Assembly (NCBI GenBank): GCA_019022495.1
Contig: JAFEKR010000006.1
Coordinates: forward strand, 620,001-684,000
Length of the DNA: 64,000 nucleotides
DNA from: Epichloe hybrida
Taxonomy: Eukaryota; Ascomycota; Sordariomycetes; Hypocreales; Clavicipitaceae
Reading direction: 5' to 3'
Part shown: piece after piece, positions 1 to 11,866 of the stretch
How positions within the stretch are numbered: the first letter of the stretch is position 1
How the letters are laid out: the number at the start of each line of letters is the position of its first letter
Notes under the pieces: generated by a model
Told to the model about the DNA's origin: nothing
Seen by the model: the letters and a program-made list of their open reading frames with translations, nothing else
Databases searched by the model: none
Made by a program: the position numbers and the translations under genes

Positions 1-2790
1 AATAGGATTATACTTACTTTATTTTAATAGTAATAGCTACCTTTAGGAGTAGCTTTAATAAGTTTAAATAGCCTATTATAAAGCTATGTAATTTAAGCTA
101 AAGTCTAGTAGTGTATTAGCAATAACTAGGTAGATTTTAGTTAAGAAAGACATACTATAATATAGTTTTTATTATTTTAGAAGCAATAAGCATATTTTAT
201 TAAATAGCCTATTAAATATTAGCTATAAAGAAGTAGTAAGTAAGTAGAGATATTATACTTAAAGACTTATTATATTTAGCTAGAAAGGTTTTTTTATTAA
301 TAAGGTATCCTAGAATCTTATAGGTACTATTTTTTAGGAGGATATTTTATATTACTACTTACGAATAATAGCGTATATATAGAATTTTCTTTAAAGTTAT
401 TTTACTAGTAGTAAGTTAGTAATAAAGATACTATAAGGATATAATAAACTTATAATAAGATTTTAAAAGAAGTTTGCTTTTAGGGAGACTTTATAGGAGA
501 TTTCTTAGTTAATAGATTTTCTTAAGGCGTTAATAAAGGCAGAGTTTAGGTATAAGACTTAGATATAGTAAACTAGGTTAGTATATAAACTAGATAAGGA
601 AGTTATGCTAATAAGAGTATAAACTATAAGCTAGATAAGGGTAGAAACTAAGATAAATAAGGATAGATAATAATAATAATTAGGGACTAAAAGAGGTTGC
701 TAAGTAGCTATTGCTAAGTAAGGTAACTTATAAGGTTAAGGGATATTATAAAAGAAAGGAAAAGTATAAAAGGGGGGAAAAATTAGTCTCTTTTATATTA
801 ACCCTAGACCCCTTAAGTAATCTAACGCACCGCGTATAGGTGATTTATAAATTATAATAATAACTATTAGCACTACTAAATGTATATATGCCTAATAGCT
901 ATAAGCTTATAGTAACTATAATATAAGCCCTCTAGTTAGACTATTTAAAACCCTAGCATTAGGTACCTTATTTATTTAACTAATTATAAAAATTAACATA
1001 GGTTATCTATATTGTTTTTTCTAGCTATGTAATAGGTAATAATATTTATTTTGCTATAGTAAAGCCACGTATAAGCTACTATTAGAATATTACTAACTAT
1101 AATAAGGGGTTATTTTTAATTAGTGGTATTATTATTATTATTTCTTTTTGTTTACTTATATGTCTAGATATAAGGTGCCTTATCTTATTTTTCCTTATAA
1201 AGCTTTAATATAGTAACCACGCCCTAAGTAAGTAGCTTATTTTATAATTAAGGTTAATTATATATAGGGGGGGTATTATATTAGGAGCGTAGAGGTTAAA
1301 GATAGGATGTTTATTAAAGCAAGTCTTTAGAGAACCTTTAGGCTATGTAAATAATAAAGAGGCTAGCTAGCTATAAGATAGCTACGTGCTTATAGAGCAG
1401 GGTATTTATTAAAGATAGCGCATATTATTAGTACTAGGTTAGAGATTAAAACCTTCACGCACCCGCCCCTAGCTAGCATCTATCTAGCAGCGACTGCGAT
1501 AGTCTTAGCTATCACTTTGTTCTTAACCTTTTAGTGCAAGCCGTGACACTAGGCTACTAGAAGCTTACTAGGTTTCTTTTAAAGTTAGACTTTATTTTAC
1601 TTAGAAGAAGACTATTCTAAGTATTAAGGAATTTAGTAAATTAAGGTACTCTCTTTATGCGGCGTTTTTCTTAGTTATAGGTTACCTTAGGGAAGTAATA
1701 CTTATATTTAGTAAGTATATTTATATTAACATACTAATAGCATAAAATATAAGGAGTCTTATTAAATATTAGGTTCCTTTTAATTACCTTAATTAATCCC
1801 TTATTATAGTCTGTAATTATTATTTAAGGGCTTATAATTAACCTCTTTACTAGAATACTTATAATAGTGTTAATCACCTACTTAAAATTAGCCTTAGTCT
1901 TACTGCTTATAAAGTAAGCTATAAATTAAAAGGTCTTCTTTATTAAGGTAATACTATAAGCATTAAATAATAGAAAGTTAAAGCAGTTTATTTTATATAT
2001 ATAATTAAGGAAGAAGTAATTAGGGTTTTCCTTTAATAATTAAAGCCTAGAGATAAATATAATAAAGAGCTTTTAGATATGCCTATTAGAGCTATATTAG
2101 TCCTTAAAGATAAAGGTATTATTATCTTTAAGCTAGTTATATAACCGCTTAATCTTAGATTAGCTATTAAGTTTATTTAATTAATAGCATTAAATAGTAT
2201 TCTTAATATCCTACCTTATAATACCCTTAACTTTAGTTAGGTAGCTATATTATAGTATAGCTAGTATTATTAAGGGAATCTAACCGCTATTATAAAGGTT
2301 AATAATCTCTTTATAATATTTTTAAATAACTTTATATTAGAATTAACTAAGATACTAGCTATTAGTAAGCTTATAATTATAGTCTTACTATAGCTACCTC
2401 TTAATAATATAATCCTTATTAGGGGTAACTATAATTATAAGCTTATATAAGTAGCTTATTATCTATAAGCTTAAGTTCTTCTAAGCTTTCTTTAGATAAA
2501 TATCCTAATAATACTATAATATATAGTTCTAACCTTTATAATATTAAAGGATAATTTAGTTATAATTACTAGTATTTAGCTTTCTATAATAAATTATAAG
2601 ACTAAAGCTAAGCTCTTTACCTATAGCTCTAGTAGCCTTAAGGATAGCCTCTTTAGTAAGGAAAACGCGGTTAAAGAGAGACTCTATAATAATAGGATAT
2701 TATATATTTTTAGCTATTAAGAATAGCTTTAATTTAGCTTTAATTTGCGATTTTATAGTATTAGGTGCGCTATACGCGGGCGCTAGGGGC
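1..2790. repeat. AT-rich RIP-like transposon relic
   Basis: The block is very AT-rich, dense in TAA and TAG in all frames, poor in CA/TG dinucleotides, and has no open frame above about 60 codons. It ends abruptly near 2780-2800, where normal GC-balanced sequence begins. This is the expected signature of repeat-induced point mutation acting on a transposon. A 10-base inverted repeat (CCGCGTATAG at 830-839 and its complement at 2770-2779) brackets about 1.9 kb and could be a remnant of terminal repeats. I could not assign a transposon family because the coding frames are destroyed. Confidence 0.75.
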
Positions 2791-3012
2791 TACGTTTGAC
2801 TAGTACGTGGCCGCCCGCAAAATCACGTGGTCAGCCAGTAACGGGGCAACTGGGCTACCAGCCACAGACAGGGTTGCTATTTAACAGAAGAGGGTTGCTT
2901 GATACCCACGCCCTAATTAATCCGTAGACACGGGGGGTTGTCAGCCCATTTCCTACTAGCAAACAGCAGCAAACAGCAGCAAACAGCAAGCAAAGCACAA
3001 CACGCAGCCATC

Positions 3013-5028
3013 ATGGATCCCATATCAGTCGCCGGCCTAGCCTTGGGTGTTGCCTCACTCGGCCTCCAGGTTTATACCGGTTGCATTCAAGGTACGCCCA
3101 ATCCTTTCTTCAATAGCTTTCTGACAGTCTGACAGGTTGCTGACTGCGGCCCCCTTGCCCCCCCCCCCCCCCCAGGCATACAGTTGCTCATCACCGCCCT
3201 GGGATACGATGATGAGTGCAAATACCTTAATCTGCGGCTCCGCATGGAGCAACACCGCCTCTTCACTTGGATTGAGACGTCTGGGCTGTTGGATCTTGAG
3301 GCCAAGAAACAAGACAAAATCCTCAACTCCAAAGTCTTTGGTCTGCATCGACAGGCAGTACTTGATATGCTAGTGCAGATCCGGTGCTTGTTCGACGAGT
3401 TCACCAGCCACCAGCGTCGACACAACAATCTCAGGCCCGTTCGAGACGACGAGAACTTGTTGACTTTACCAGGCAAGGATGCCAAACAGGCCAATTTTCC
3501 CATCTCGAAAAGGAAACGAGACTTCATCAAAAATGCAATGAACAGCTTGAGAGCCACATCCCAAGACGGCCATCAACGATTGAGATGGGTATTCTTTGAC
3601 AAGGCCGCTTTCGAACTCCTGCTATGCAAGTTCTCGGCCCTCAATGACAACATGACCAATCTCCTCGACCACTCACTCCAGGTGGAGATCCGTGATACTG
3701 TCCAGGGCACCAACAGGGGCGTGTTGTTGCTACACCACAAACTTGCCGACTTGAGTCACCTTGTTCTAGCCCTCAAATCCCAGCTGGACACAGGAGGTTG
3801 CGTGACCCAGCCCGGCTCCTGCTTATCTCAGAGGGAGAAGGAGGCCAGTATTGATGCTCTGACGCAGTTATCGAAGCTGGCCAGGTTCAAGGCCTTTAAT
3901 GAAACTGTAGATCCTAAATCGGGGAAACCGACACGGGAGGATGAGGCTGCAGTCAAGTTCTTGGAGCTGGCTAATCCGTCTGAGCCTCGGAATGTCCAAG
4001 TTCCACGTTATCTCATAGAGCTTGACCCTGGCGCAGATGATCTTGACGCTCCACGCTGCGAGGCAGTCATGAGAACTGCCACGGGTAGAAAGAGGGTGTG
4101 GATAGAATGGAAAGACTACGACACTGCGGGGACGTCCCCAAACTCTCTATCTAAGCAAGACATTATTGAACGCGTGAGAAAGTTGGCCTCATTACTCAAT
4201 CACAGCCCTAAGCCAGAGGCGTTCAGGACACCCCACTGCCTCGGCTTTTTTGACAAGGCAAACGTTGACATACCTGCCGAGGATGTCGACATGCTCGACA
4301 GACGGCTAGGTCTTATTTTCGAGCGACCCAACGGTGACTTTGTACATGCCAGTCTCCCTCCGGTGTCCCTCAACGACTTGCTTCAAGATACCAGCGTCAG
4401 GAGGCCGCGCGTTACGGAACGAGTTCGCCTGGCTCACGCTCTGAGCAACTGTGTATTGTATCTCCACGCTGTAAACTGGTTACACAAGGGACTTCGAAGC
4501 CACAACATCCTCTTTTATCGAACTCGAGATGGAAGCATCGACTACCTTCAGCCCTATCTTTCCGGATTCGACTTCTCCCGGCCCAGCGGCTCCGATGAAA
4601 TGACCGATGTGCCCGGGGACGACGCCGAACAGGATCTGTACAGACATCCCGACGCTCAAGCCAACAGAGGGAGGCTCAGGCAACGCTCCAAGAAGAGCTT
4701 TGATATCTATAGCCTTGGCGTCATATTGGTCGAGTTGGCGCACTGGAAACCCGTAGACAGAGTACTTGGCATTGACATGAGACGCGCTCGCGGCAAGCCG
4801 GAGATGTTACGACAGGTCCGCGACAGGCTACTCCACGTGGATACCGTGGCCGACATTGGTGCCCAAGTCGGCGAGAAATATGAACAAGCCACCGTGGCCT
4901 GCCTGGCCGGCGCGGAGGAGCCTGGGCCGCAGGGAAGCGAGGACGAGACGGCCGATGCGGTGGATGAGAACTTGCCGGTGAGTTTCTACGAACATGTCGT
5001 GAAAACACTCGGGAACATCATAGTCTAG
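3013..5028 (+). CDS. HeLo-domain protein with C-terminal pseudokinase-like region
   Basis: Two exons, 3013-3091 and 3176-5028, give about 643 residues. The intron starts GTACGC and ends in a long C run plus AG. Residues 1 to about 215 have the HeLo (prion-inhibition and propagation) pattern: an MDPISVAGLALGVASLGLQ start, a YTGC motif, then amphipathic helices with RLRMEQHRL. HeLo is the membrane-active four-helix domain of fungal HET-S and related cell-death proteins. Residues of about 270-560 follow a kinase fold with a VAIK-like Lys339 (in VWIEWK). The catalytic loop reads H463-KGLRSH-N470, with Gly465 where the HRD aspartate should be, and DFG is replaced by G490-F-D. It is therefore probably catalytically dead. 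HeLo plus pseudokinase resembles animal MLKL, the necroptosis executioner. The start is fixed by the HeLo N-terminus. A CAGCAAA repeat lies just upstream (about 2963-2995). Confidence 0.85.
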
Positions 5029-6117
5029 CCGTGTCGAATATTCTGGACGGGACGCTTCTCCCAGACATGATGGGAACCCGTGCGCAACAGCCTCTCGGTG
5101 GTGGTCACTCCCATAGAGATCAGGCAAGGCTGCAGCACTCAGTACTACGGGACATCGTATGCAACGATTTTCGGAAATACCCTTCCTATCCATGTTCCCC
5201 AGCCGCGTAAAGCGTATGCATGATGCCACATGGTGTTGTCATCGTAGACAATTGGGTCTTTCGGCTAAGTCCGTCATCCTCTGCTCGGGTTATCCAAAAC
5301 CTATGGGAGACCAAATATACATACATACATATAAAGACGGGCAACCCAAACGCTCACTAATCGATGTTTTGGCCCCTCATATCAAAGAATTGGGATGAAA
5401 ATGCAGTAGACACCCACCACGCCGTTGAGTACCTCTATCGGACGTGCTTTGAAGCCGGACCGAAATGTGCTCTGGAAAGGGACTTATGCAGGCTGTGGTG
5501 TTTCGTTTTGTCAAGACCCGGGTGGGAGAATGACGGATGAGGGGTGACAAATCAAGAATGAGGAGCAGCAGTCCATTTCATGAACCATGGCCCAAGACTT
5601 GTAAAATGAAGCGTTTGGGAATTTTTCAATGAATCCAAAAAGCAATTGCGTGTAAAACTCCATGTGCAAGTACATGCGGAGTGCGCCGAGCGCAGGATCC
5701 ACAGACCTTGCTACATAAGCCGAGGTGAACCAATCACCATCCACGTCACCCTGCGTTGGTGTGCGTTGGCCATCGACCCAGAACCACACAGAACCACGAA
5801 CCACGCTCATTGCAAAGCGCATCTCCATGCTCCATGCACTGCGGCCAGACTCCTCGGCTGGGACACAACTCTCTCTCTTTCTCTCTCTCTCCCTCTCTCT
5901 CTCCCTCCTTAGGCGCAACCCTTGTCTTCTTTCGCCAATGCCTTGAACCCTCGATCGGCGGTTGTTCGCTCGACTCCTGACTTCGACAGGGCATAGCTTG
6001 ACGGTCCGCGTCATCCCGCTGCTTGGCTGTCACTTCCTTCCCCTGCCCTTGGTGACTTCTCCTACAATATCGATTGCAACGACCAGCGACCGTCGAGACG
6101 CCCTCCCTCCCGAGACG
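5029..6117. other. Intergenic: 3' flank of HeLo gene and 5' region of kinase gene
   Basis: No reading frame here has recognisable coding character. The part next to the kinase start is pyrimidine-rich, including a CT-repeat tract at about 5871-5908, which is common just upstream of transcription starts in filamentous fungi. Confidence 0.5.
5871..5908 (+). promoter_or_regulatory. CT-rich core-promoter tract
   Basis: A nearly perfect CT dinucleotide run lies about 210 bases before the kinase start codon at 6118. Pyrimidine tracts in this position often sit at the transcription start of fungal genes. The role is inferred from position only. Confidence 0.4.
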
Positions 6118-8578
6118 ATGGCTTCATTCGGGTTTCGGTCGGCACACCACCCGGGTTCCAGACATGGACCACATGGAGGCGCTGCACCACAGGTTTTGCC
6201 GTCTCAGGCCGCGCCCGCTGGCACATTCTCGCCCGGGACCAAGATTCAAGTGGGCGGTCATCGAGTCGTGATAGAAAGGTACCTATCAGAGGGTGGCTTT
6301 GCTCATGTCTACCTGGTCAGGCTTTCTTCCCCCATCAACGGCAAGATCTCGGCCGTCCTCAAGCGTGTTGCTGTTCCCGACAAAGATTCGCTGCAGGGCA
6401 TGCGCATAGAAGTCGAGACTATGAAGCGCCTCAAGGGTCACCGGCCGATTGTCACGTACATCGATTCTCATGCCTCGGAGCTGAAAGGCGGCGGCTACGA
6501 AGTCTTTCTTCTCATGGAGTTTTGCGATGGCGGCGCCCTGATCGATTACATGAACACACGGCTGCAACATCGCCTGACGGAGCCAGAGATCCTGCATATC
6601 TTTGCTGATGTCGCAGAAGGTGTTGCCTGCATGCACTACTTGAAGCCGCCGTTGCTTCACCGCGATTTGAAAGTCGAAAACGTTCTCATTGTCCACGGTC
6701 GGTCGTCGAGGCAGTTCAAGGTCTGCGACTTTGGATCTACTGCGCCTCCTCGCCCTGCGCCGACCACGGTTGCCGAGTGTCGGCTCATGGACGAGGACAT
6801 CCAGAAGCACACCACGCTACAGTACCGAGCCCCGGAAATGGTTGACGTCTACCGAAAGCAGCCACTGAATGAGAAGTCGGACATCTGGGCGCTCGGCGTC
6901 TTCCTGTATAAGCTCTGCTACTACACCACGCCGTTCGAGGATCAGGGCCAATTGGCCATCCTGAATGCCAGTTTCAAGTACCCCAGTCACCCCGTGTTCT
7001 CCGACAAGCTGAAGAAACTAATCGGTATGGAGCCCCCACGCTGTGAGACGCTGCTCTTGGGTAAAGGAAGTACTGACAGATGTTGAGGGTCCATGCTACG
7101 TGAGGACATGCAGTCGCGCCCGAATATCTATCAAGTGCTCAAGGAAGCATGTGCCATGCAGGGCAGAGAAGTTCCGATTCAAGATGTAAGAAGGGGGGGG
7201 GGGGGCTCTCCTAATTGTGTGATTAGGCAGTCAGTCAGCTAACGCGGCGATAATATTCAGATTTACTCGGAGCAAGCGCAGAGGGAATCCCATGGCACAA
7301 ACAAGTCACCATCCACAAAGGCGCATCAACCGGAGCCAGGAGTCGTCGTCGTCGGAGCTGTGTACTCACCCCCTCCTGACGATAAGCCAGACCTGCCCGA
7401 CATAGTACCCATGCGACGCGGCCGTCCTGCGGCATCACCGGGACCGCAAAAGCAAGACGCCTCGGCCCGCAAAGTAGCAGACGGTGATCCTTTCGCTGCT
7501 CTCGACTCAAAGAGTGCTCAAAAGTTGGCTGAAGCGGATGAGATCTCGTCTAGGTTTCCAACATTAGATCAGTTTGCACTGCTCCATGATAAAGGATCCA
7601 AGTTTGATTTTGACTCATCTGCAACTTCGCCCAGGACTAAAAGCGTGTCCGCAAACCAGCACATCGCCGAGCGGCTGGCCGATGAAGCATTCACCTCGTC
7701 ACAAATGGCCCAGGGCCAGGTGAAGAAGCTTACGACTTCAACCAGGCCGCAATCTGTCACCCCAACAGTACAGCAAATGCAACAAGCTCCCTCGCCTCCG
7801 ATTGAAAGGCTACTTGCAAAGGTCCCGTCAGCAACGTCACAAGCAGGACACGTGCAGCCCAGTCGAGCACCGCCCATCACCCGAGGCGACCTGGACTTGA
7901 AGGCGACATCCTCGCAGACTGGGTCTAGGTATGTATCTACGGGTACGATGACATCAGACTTTTCTTCTCGGGCATCGACCCCACAAGCAGATTCAGGGCA
8001 TGGACAGACCTTGCCAGAGCGCCATTCTTCCAAAGCCAATCTAGATGTTTTGCCTATACATGCTCGCCCGCCGCACCTCCGGCGACCCTCACTCTCATCC
8101 AGGCCCTCATAAAGGACATCCGTCAGCGGGCGCAAGCGTCCGACCCTGCATGGTTGTCAACTACATCCAACGTGCGACCGCGACCAGCGAGCACTAGTTT
8201 TGAATCGAGCACGGTGGACTTTTTGCGCGAAAAAGAATTGGAGAAGTCACAGAAATCTTCCGCACAACCTGTTCCACATTCATCAAATTTGCCGGAGAAG
8301 ACGAGCTCACTGCTCCGGACAACGAGCGGTTTTCAGCCAAGACATACCAAGGACGACTTGTTGCTGGACATGGAGGACTCGAAACCTGTAAATAACGAGA
8401 AGCAACTTGATGTCAGCAAGCGAGCGACGGTCTCGGCAGCTCCAGCGCCACGAAAACCAGCCAACAAGCTCGGCGATTCCTTCCATCGGCTCGAGGGAGG
8501 TCCCAACGTAGACACGGCTGCCCAACCCGGGGTGCAAGATGCTGTCAGTGACCAGAGATCGAATGCCCTCATCGACGT

Positions 8579-8621
<43 letters not shown>

Positions 8622-9230
8622 ATGGCCCCGGAGATGCGACGAGAAGTAGAGCGGCAAAAGCTTGAAGAAGAAGAGAAGCGGGTGGCTGCTGCTCAGGCTG
8701 AGTACCGCAATCGTGTCGTGTCTTCCGGCAACAGGCCCATGGCCGGACCCAAGAGCGTGGGCGGTCCTCGCACAGCGAGCACGATTCAAAGTCGCATGCA
8801 AAGCTTGCTGAAGGAAGACCAGAAGGCTCCAACCGTGCAACGGACTGCGCAGGGCTACGGCAAATATACCGACGACCCGGCCTCGACTCCCTCGCCAAAT
8901 ACAGCAGCGCCTGGCGTGCCACGCAAATCCGCGCCAACGTCTACTGCGAAAATGGCCGGATCCAAACCACCGGCTCCGAAGAAGAAGCCTGCTCATTTAA
9001 ACAGCTTCCCTACAGGAGGAGCGCGCCCACCATCTCCAATGAAGCAGCAAAGCCAGACGGCGCAGTCTGAGCGACTTGTCGCGGTGGGTCTCCCAGGCCA
9101 GCCTACTATTGAAATGTCTGCGCAAGACAAGGCGGATTATATCGAAGATTTCACGAAGCGATTTCCCAGCTTGAGCGCCATAGAGACGGAAGCTCAGAGA
9201 GGCCGCCGCGTGAGTGGGTCACGGCACTGA
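6118..9230 (+). CDS. ARK1: Ark1/Prk1-family (NAK) actin-regulating Ser/Thr kinase
   Basis: Exons 6118-7024, 7088-7185 and 7261 onward are clear. Kinase features: Gly-rich loop SEGGFAHVY, Lys82 in AVLKRV, HRD at 181-183 in LLHRDLKVENVLI, DFG at 204-206, and MLREDMQSRPNIYQVL near the end of the domain, as in AAK1/Ark1/Prk1 kinases that phosphorylate endocytic actin-patch proteins. A Ser/Pro-rich tail follows, with a GAC-repeat Asp run (8579-8622) and a conserved end (YIEDFTKRFPSLS). The tail changes frame: frame 1 ends at a TAA at 8110-8112 while the downstream frame is open from before 8103. A phase-correct 56-base intron at 8047-8102 (weak GTTTTG donor, ATCCAG acceptor) would restore about 972 residues; an indel is the other explanation. 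A GTATGT at 7929 is probably not a donor because it lies in a YVSTGTMTS coding segment that I recall as conserved in related kinases. Confidence 0.85.
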
Positions 9231-9620
9231 TTTGCTGTTCTGTTTTGGGGATTTTCATGAGATTTGGTTATGATAGATGGCATCAGCATGTACGGACTAA
9301 ATGGACTAGAGCAATATAATACGCCTCTACAGAAGACCGAGCCCTCTCTCCTAATTTTTTTTTTTTTTCAAGACAAACTCGGTTGATTACCGCTCTCGAA
9401 ATACATACAGCACAAACTGATGGCCTCATTTTCAGCGGGTCGGATACCCCCCCCCCCCCCAAGACAAGACCCGTTGTTGACATCTTATCTTATCGGGCCC
9501 CGCTTTATTTTTATTTTTCCTGCTCTTGCTCTGTCTGCCTCATCCAAGACAAGCCGACAACGTAATATCACGTCCCGCCCACCCAAATTGAATTTCTTCC
9601 CAGCCTTCCGGCCAGAAACC

Positions 9621-11123
9621 ATGGCCAAGAGAAAGAGACAAGCCGTTCCAGGCAGCCAAGTCGCCGCCGAGAAGACAATGCCGAGCAAGAAAACAAAGGC
9701 CACATCCGAGAAGAAACCCAAGCCGGCAGCGCCCTCACGCAGCACCAAGCTGGAAACGGAAACTCTCCAGATCATCGCGGGCTCCTACGACCACGTCCTC
9801 CACGGGCTCACGGCCCGCATCCAAGGAGACGAGGTCCAGTTCGCAGATACTTTCCTCTTCAACGCGCACAGCTCCGCCATCCGCTGCGTCGCCGTGTCAC
9901 CGCCATCTGCACCCGTGGCGGGACAGGCGCAAAAGGTGCTGCTGGCATCGGGGAGCACCGACGAGCGAATCAACATTTACAACCTGTCGGCGCACCCGCC
10001 GAGCGGCAGGAACCAGCATGTGCTGGCCAAGGTGGCGTCGCGGCCGATTCTGGAGAACTCCAAGAACAGGGAGCTGGGGACGCTATTGCACCACGCCTCG
10101 ACGGTGACGGCGCTGCGGTTCCCCACGCGATCCAAGTTGCTGACGGCGGGTGAGGACTCGACCATTGCCGTGGCCCGCACGAGGGACTGGTCGGTGCTGA
10201 GCACAATCAAGGTCCCTGTGCCGATGGCGCAGGGCCGGCCGAGCGGCGACACGGCTCCGTTTGGCGGCACGCCCTCCGGGGTCAACGACTTTGCCATCCA
10301 TCCCAGCATGAAGCTGATGATCAGCGTGGGCAGGGGCGAGCGGTGCATGCGCCTGTGGAACCTGGTCACGGGCAAGAAGGCGGGCGTCTTGAGCTTCAGC
10401 AGGCAGATGCTGCAGGAGGCCGGGGAGGGGAGACACTCGACGGGCGAAGGCCGAAAGGTCGTCTGGGGGAGCGCCGACGCCGCCGACGAGTTCGCCGTGG
10501 GATTCGACCGCGACATCATCGTCTTCGGCATGGACAGCGTACCAAAGTGCCGCGTCATGAGCGGGCCGCGAACCAAAGTCCATCAATTCACCTACGTTGC
10601 CGTCGACGAGGAGGCCGGCCTCTCATTGCTGGCGGTCGCTACTGAAGACGGCCGCGTGCTCTTCTTTTCCACCCGAGCGGGGGATTTGTCTGCGGCGGAG
10701 GAGGGAACAACCTCGGACAAGACGGCGACTTTGCCGGTGGCCAAGATGGTGGGCTTCGTGGGCGGCAAATCCGAAAACATGGCTGGGCGGATAAAGGACA
10801 TTCTTGTCTTGCCGAGCACTGCGAACAGCGGGGTCGTGTACCTTGTTGGGGCGGGCAGCGAGGGCACCATTCGCGTTTGGGCCTTGCCGACAAAGGACCT
10901 TGTCGGTGCGTTGTCCAAGGATACGGTGGGTGAGGAGCCCGTGGGGAAGTTGCTGGGTTCGTGCGATACGCAGAATAGAATCACTTGTTTGGCGGGGTAT
11001 CTGATGATTCCGAGGCCGGATGGCGTGGAGGATAGCGAGGAGGAGTTTGGGGAAGATGAAGATGAGGACGAGGACGAGGACGAGGACGATGGTAGTAGGG
11101 AGGAGAGTGAGGGGGATGGGTAG
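9621..11123 (+). CDS. MAK11: Mak11/PAK1IP1-like WD40 ribosome biogenesis protein
   Basis: Single exon, 500 residues, start in the good context AAACCATGG. A Lys-rich basic N-terminus (residues 1-45, MAKRKRQ and KKTKATSEKK) suits nuclear or nucleolar entry. WD40-type blades follow: HSSAIRCVAVS with LLASGSTDERINIYNL, HASTVTALRFP with LLTAGEDSTIAVAR, and GVNDFAIHPSMKLMISVGRGERCMRLWNL, the last being typical of Mak11/PAK1IP1. The family acts in assembly of pre-60S ribosomal particles. The C-terminus is a pure Asp/Glu run coded by a GAGGAC-type repeat (about 11030-11110). It is close to the kinase gene upstream, with poly-T and poly-C runs in the short spacer. The family assignment is firm; its role in this organism is inferred. 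Confidence 0.85.
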   Translation: MAKRKRQAVPGSQVAAEKTMPSKKTKATSEKKPKPAAPSRSTKLETETLQIIAGSYDHVLHGLTARIQGDEVQFADTFLFNAHSSAIRCVAVSPPSAPVAGQAQKVLLASGSTDERINIYNLSAHPPSGRNQHVLAKVASRPILENSKNRELGTLLHHASTVTALRFPTRSKLLTAGEDSTIAVARTRDWSVLSTIKVPVPMAQGRPSGDTAPFGGTPSGVNDFAIHPSMKLMISVGRGERCMRLWNLVTGKKAGVLSFSRQMLQEAGEGRHSTGEGRKVVWGSADAADEFAVGFDRDIIVFGMDSVPKCRVMSGPRTKVHQFTYVAVDEEAGLSLLAVATEDGRVLFFSTRAGDLSAAEEGTTSDKTATLPVAKMVGFVGGKSENMAGRIKDILVLPSTANSGVVYLVGAGSEGTIRVWALPTKDLVGALSKDTVGEEPVGKLLGSCDTQNRITCLAGYLMIPRPDGVEDSEEEFGEDEDEDEDEDEDDGSREESEGDG

Positions 11124-11866
11124 TTCGTTGTCTCGTGGCGCTGCGGCGTTTGTGCGAAATACATGCTCTTGCCGATTTGTCATTTTTTTTTTTGGTGCCT
11201 ACCTTTGCCGTCTACATACGTCACTGTCTCTTCTCACCCTCTCCCGTTATGCGTTATGAACTTATGATTGAAATATGATTGAAATGTCAGACACCTATGT
11301 AGGGTAGGGGCCTCGATTACCCTAGCCAGTGGCCACGGCCCGACCCCCCATGAACTGCATCACCTCATTGGCGGGTTAGCCTGGACCCTAGCTCCGTCAC
11401 CCCGCGCAACCGCGCCAGCGAGAAACCAGATGGGCAGCTGGGCTGGGCCAATTGCTCATGGACAAGGTGCCGTCGCCGTCGTATCTTTCTCCTGCATCGA
11501 GTTGCGATTCCAGAGCGAACCTCACGTCGTCACAGAGCATCTGCCTGCTCTTGCTCATCTTCAAGCCAACATCTTTCCGAATATACCTACTCCAGAACCT
11601 CACTCCGCACCTCTTCAAAACAAGCGCTGTCGACTTATATCGTTCCCGTTCCCGTTCTCGTTCCCGTTCCCGCATGCCACACATTCGATCCTCGAAACAC
11701 CGTTCGTCAGTTCCCCATCCTTGACGAGATCCCGCATTCCTACCGACCCAGGAAATCGACCCGCCAGTGCCAGCGCATGCCACAAGTCGGGCCTTGACAC
11801 GAGAGAAGACTTGAACAAAGCGAATCGTCTCTGCGGAAGAATATCGTCTCCGCCGCCGCCGCCGTC

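Noticed and set aside
7929..7996. Perfect GTATGT donor with phase-compatible CAG acceptor in the kinase tail
   Set aside because: Splicing here would remove YVSTGTMTS, which I recall as conserved; kept only as an alternative to the 8047-8102 intron.
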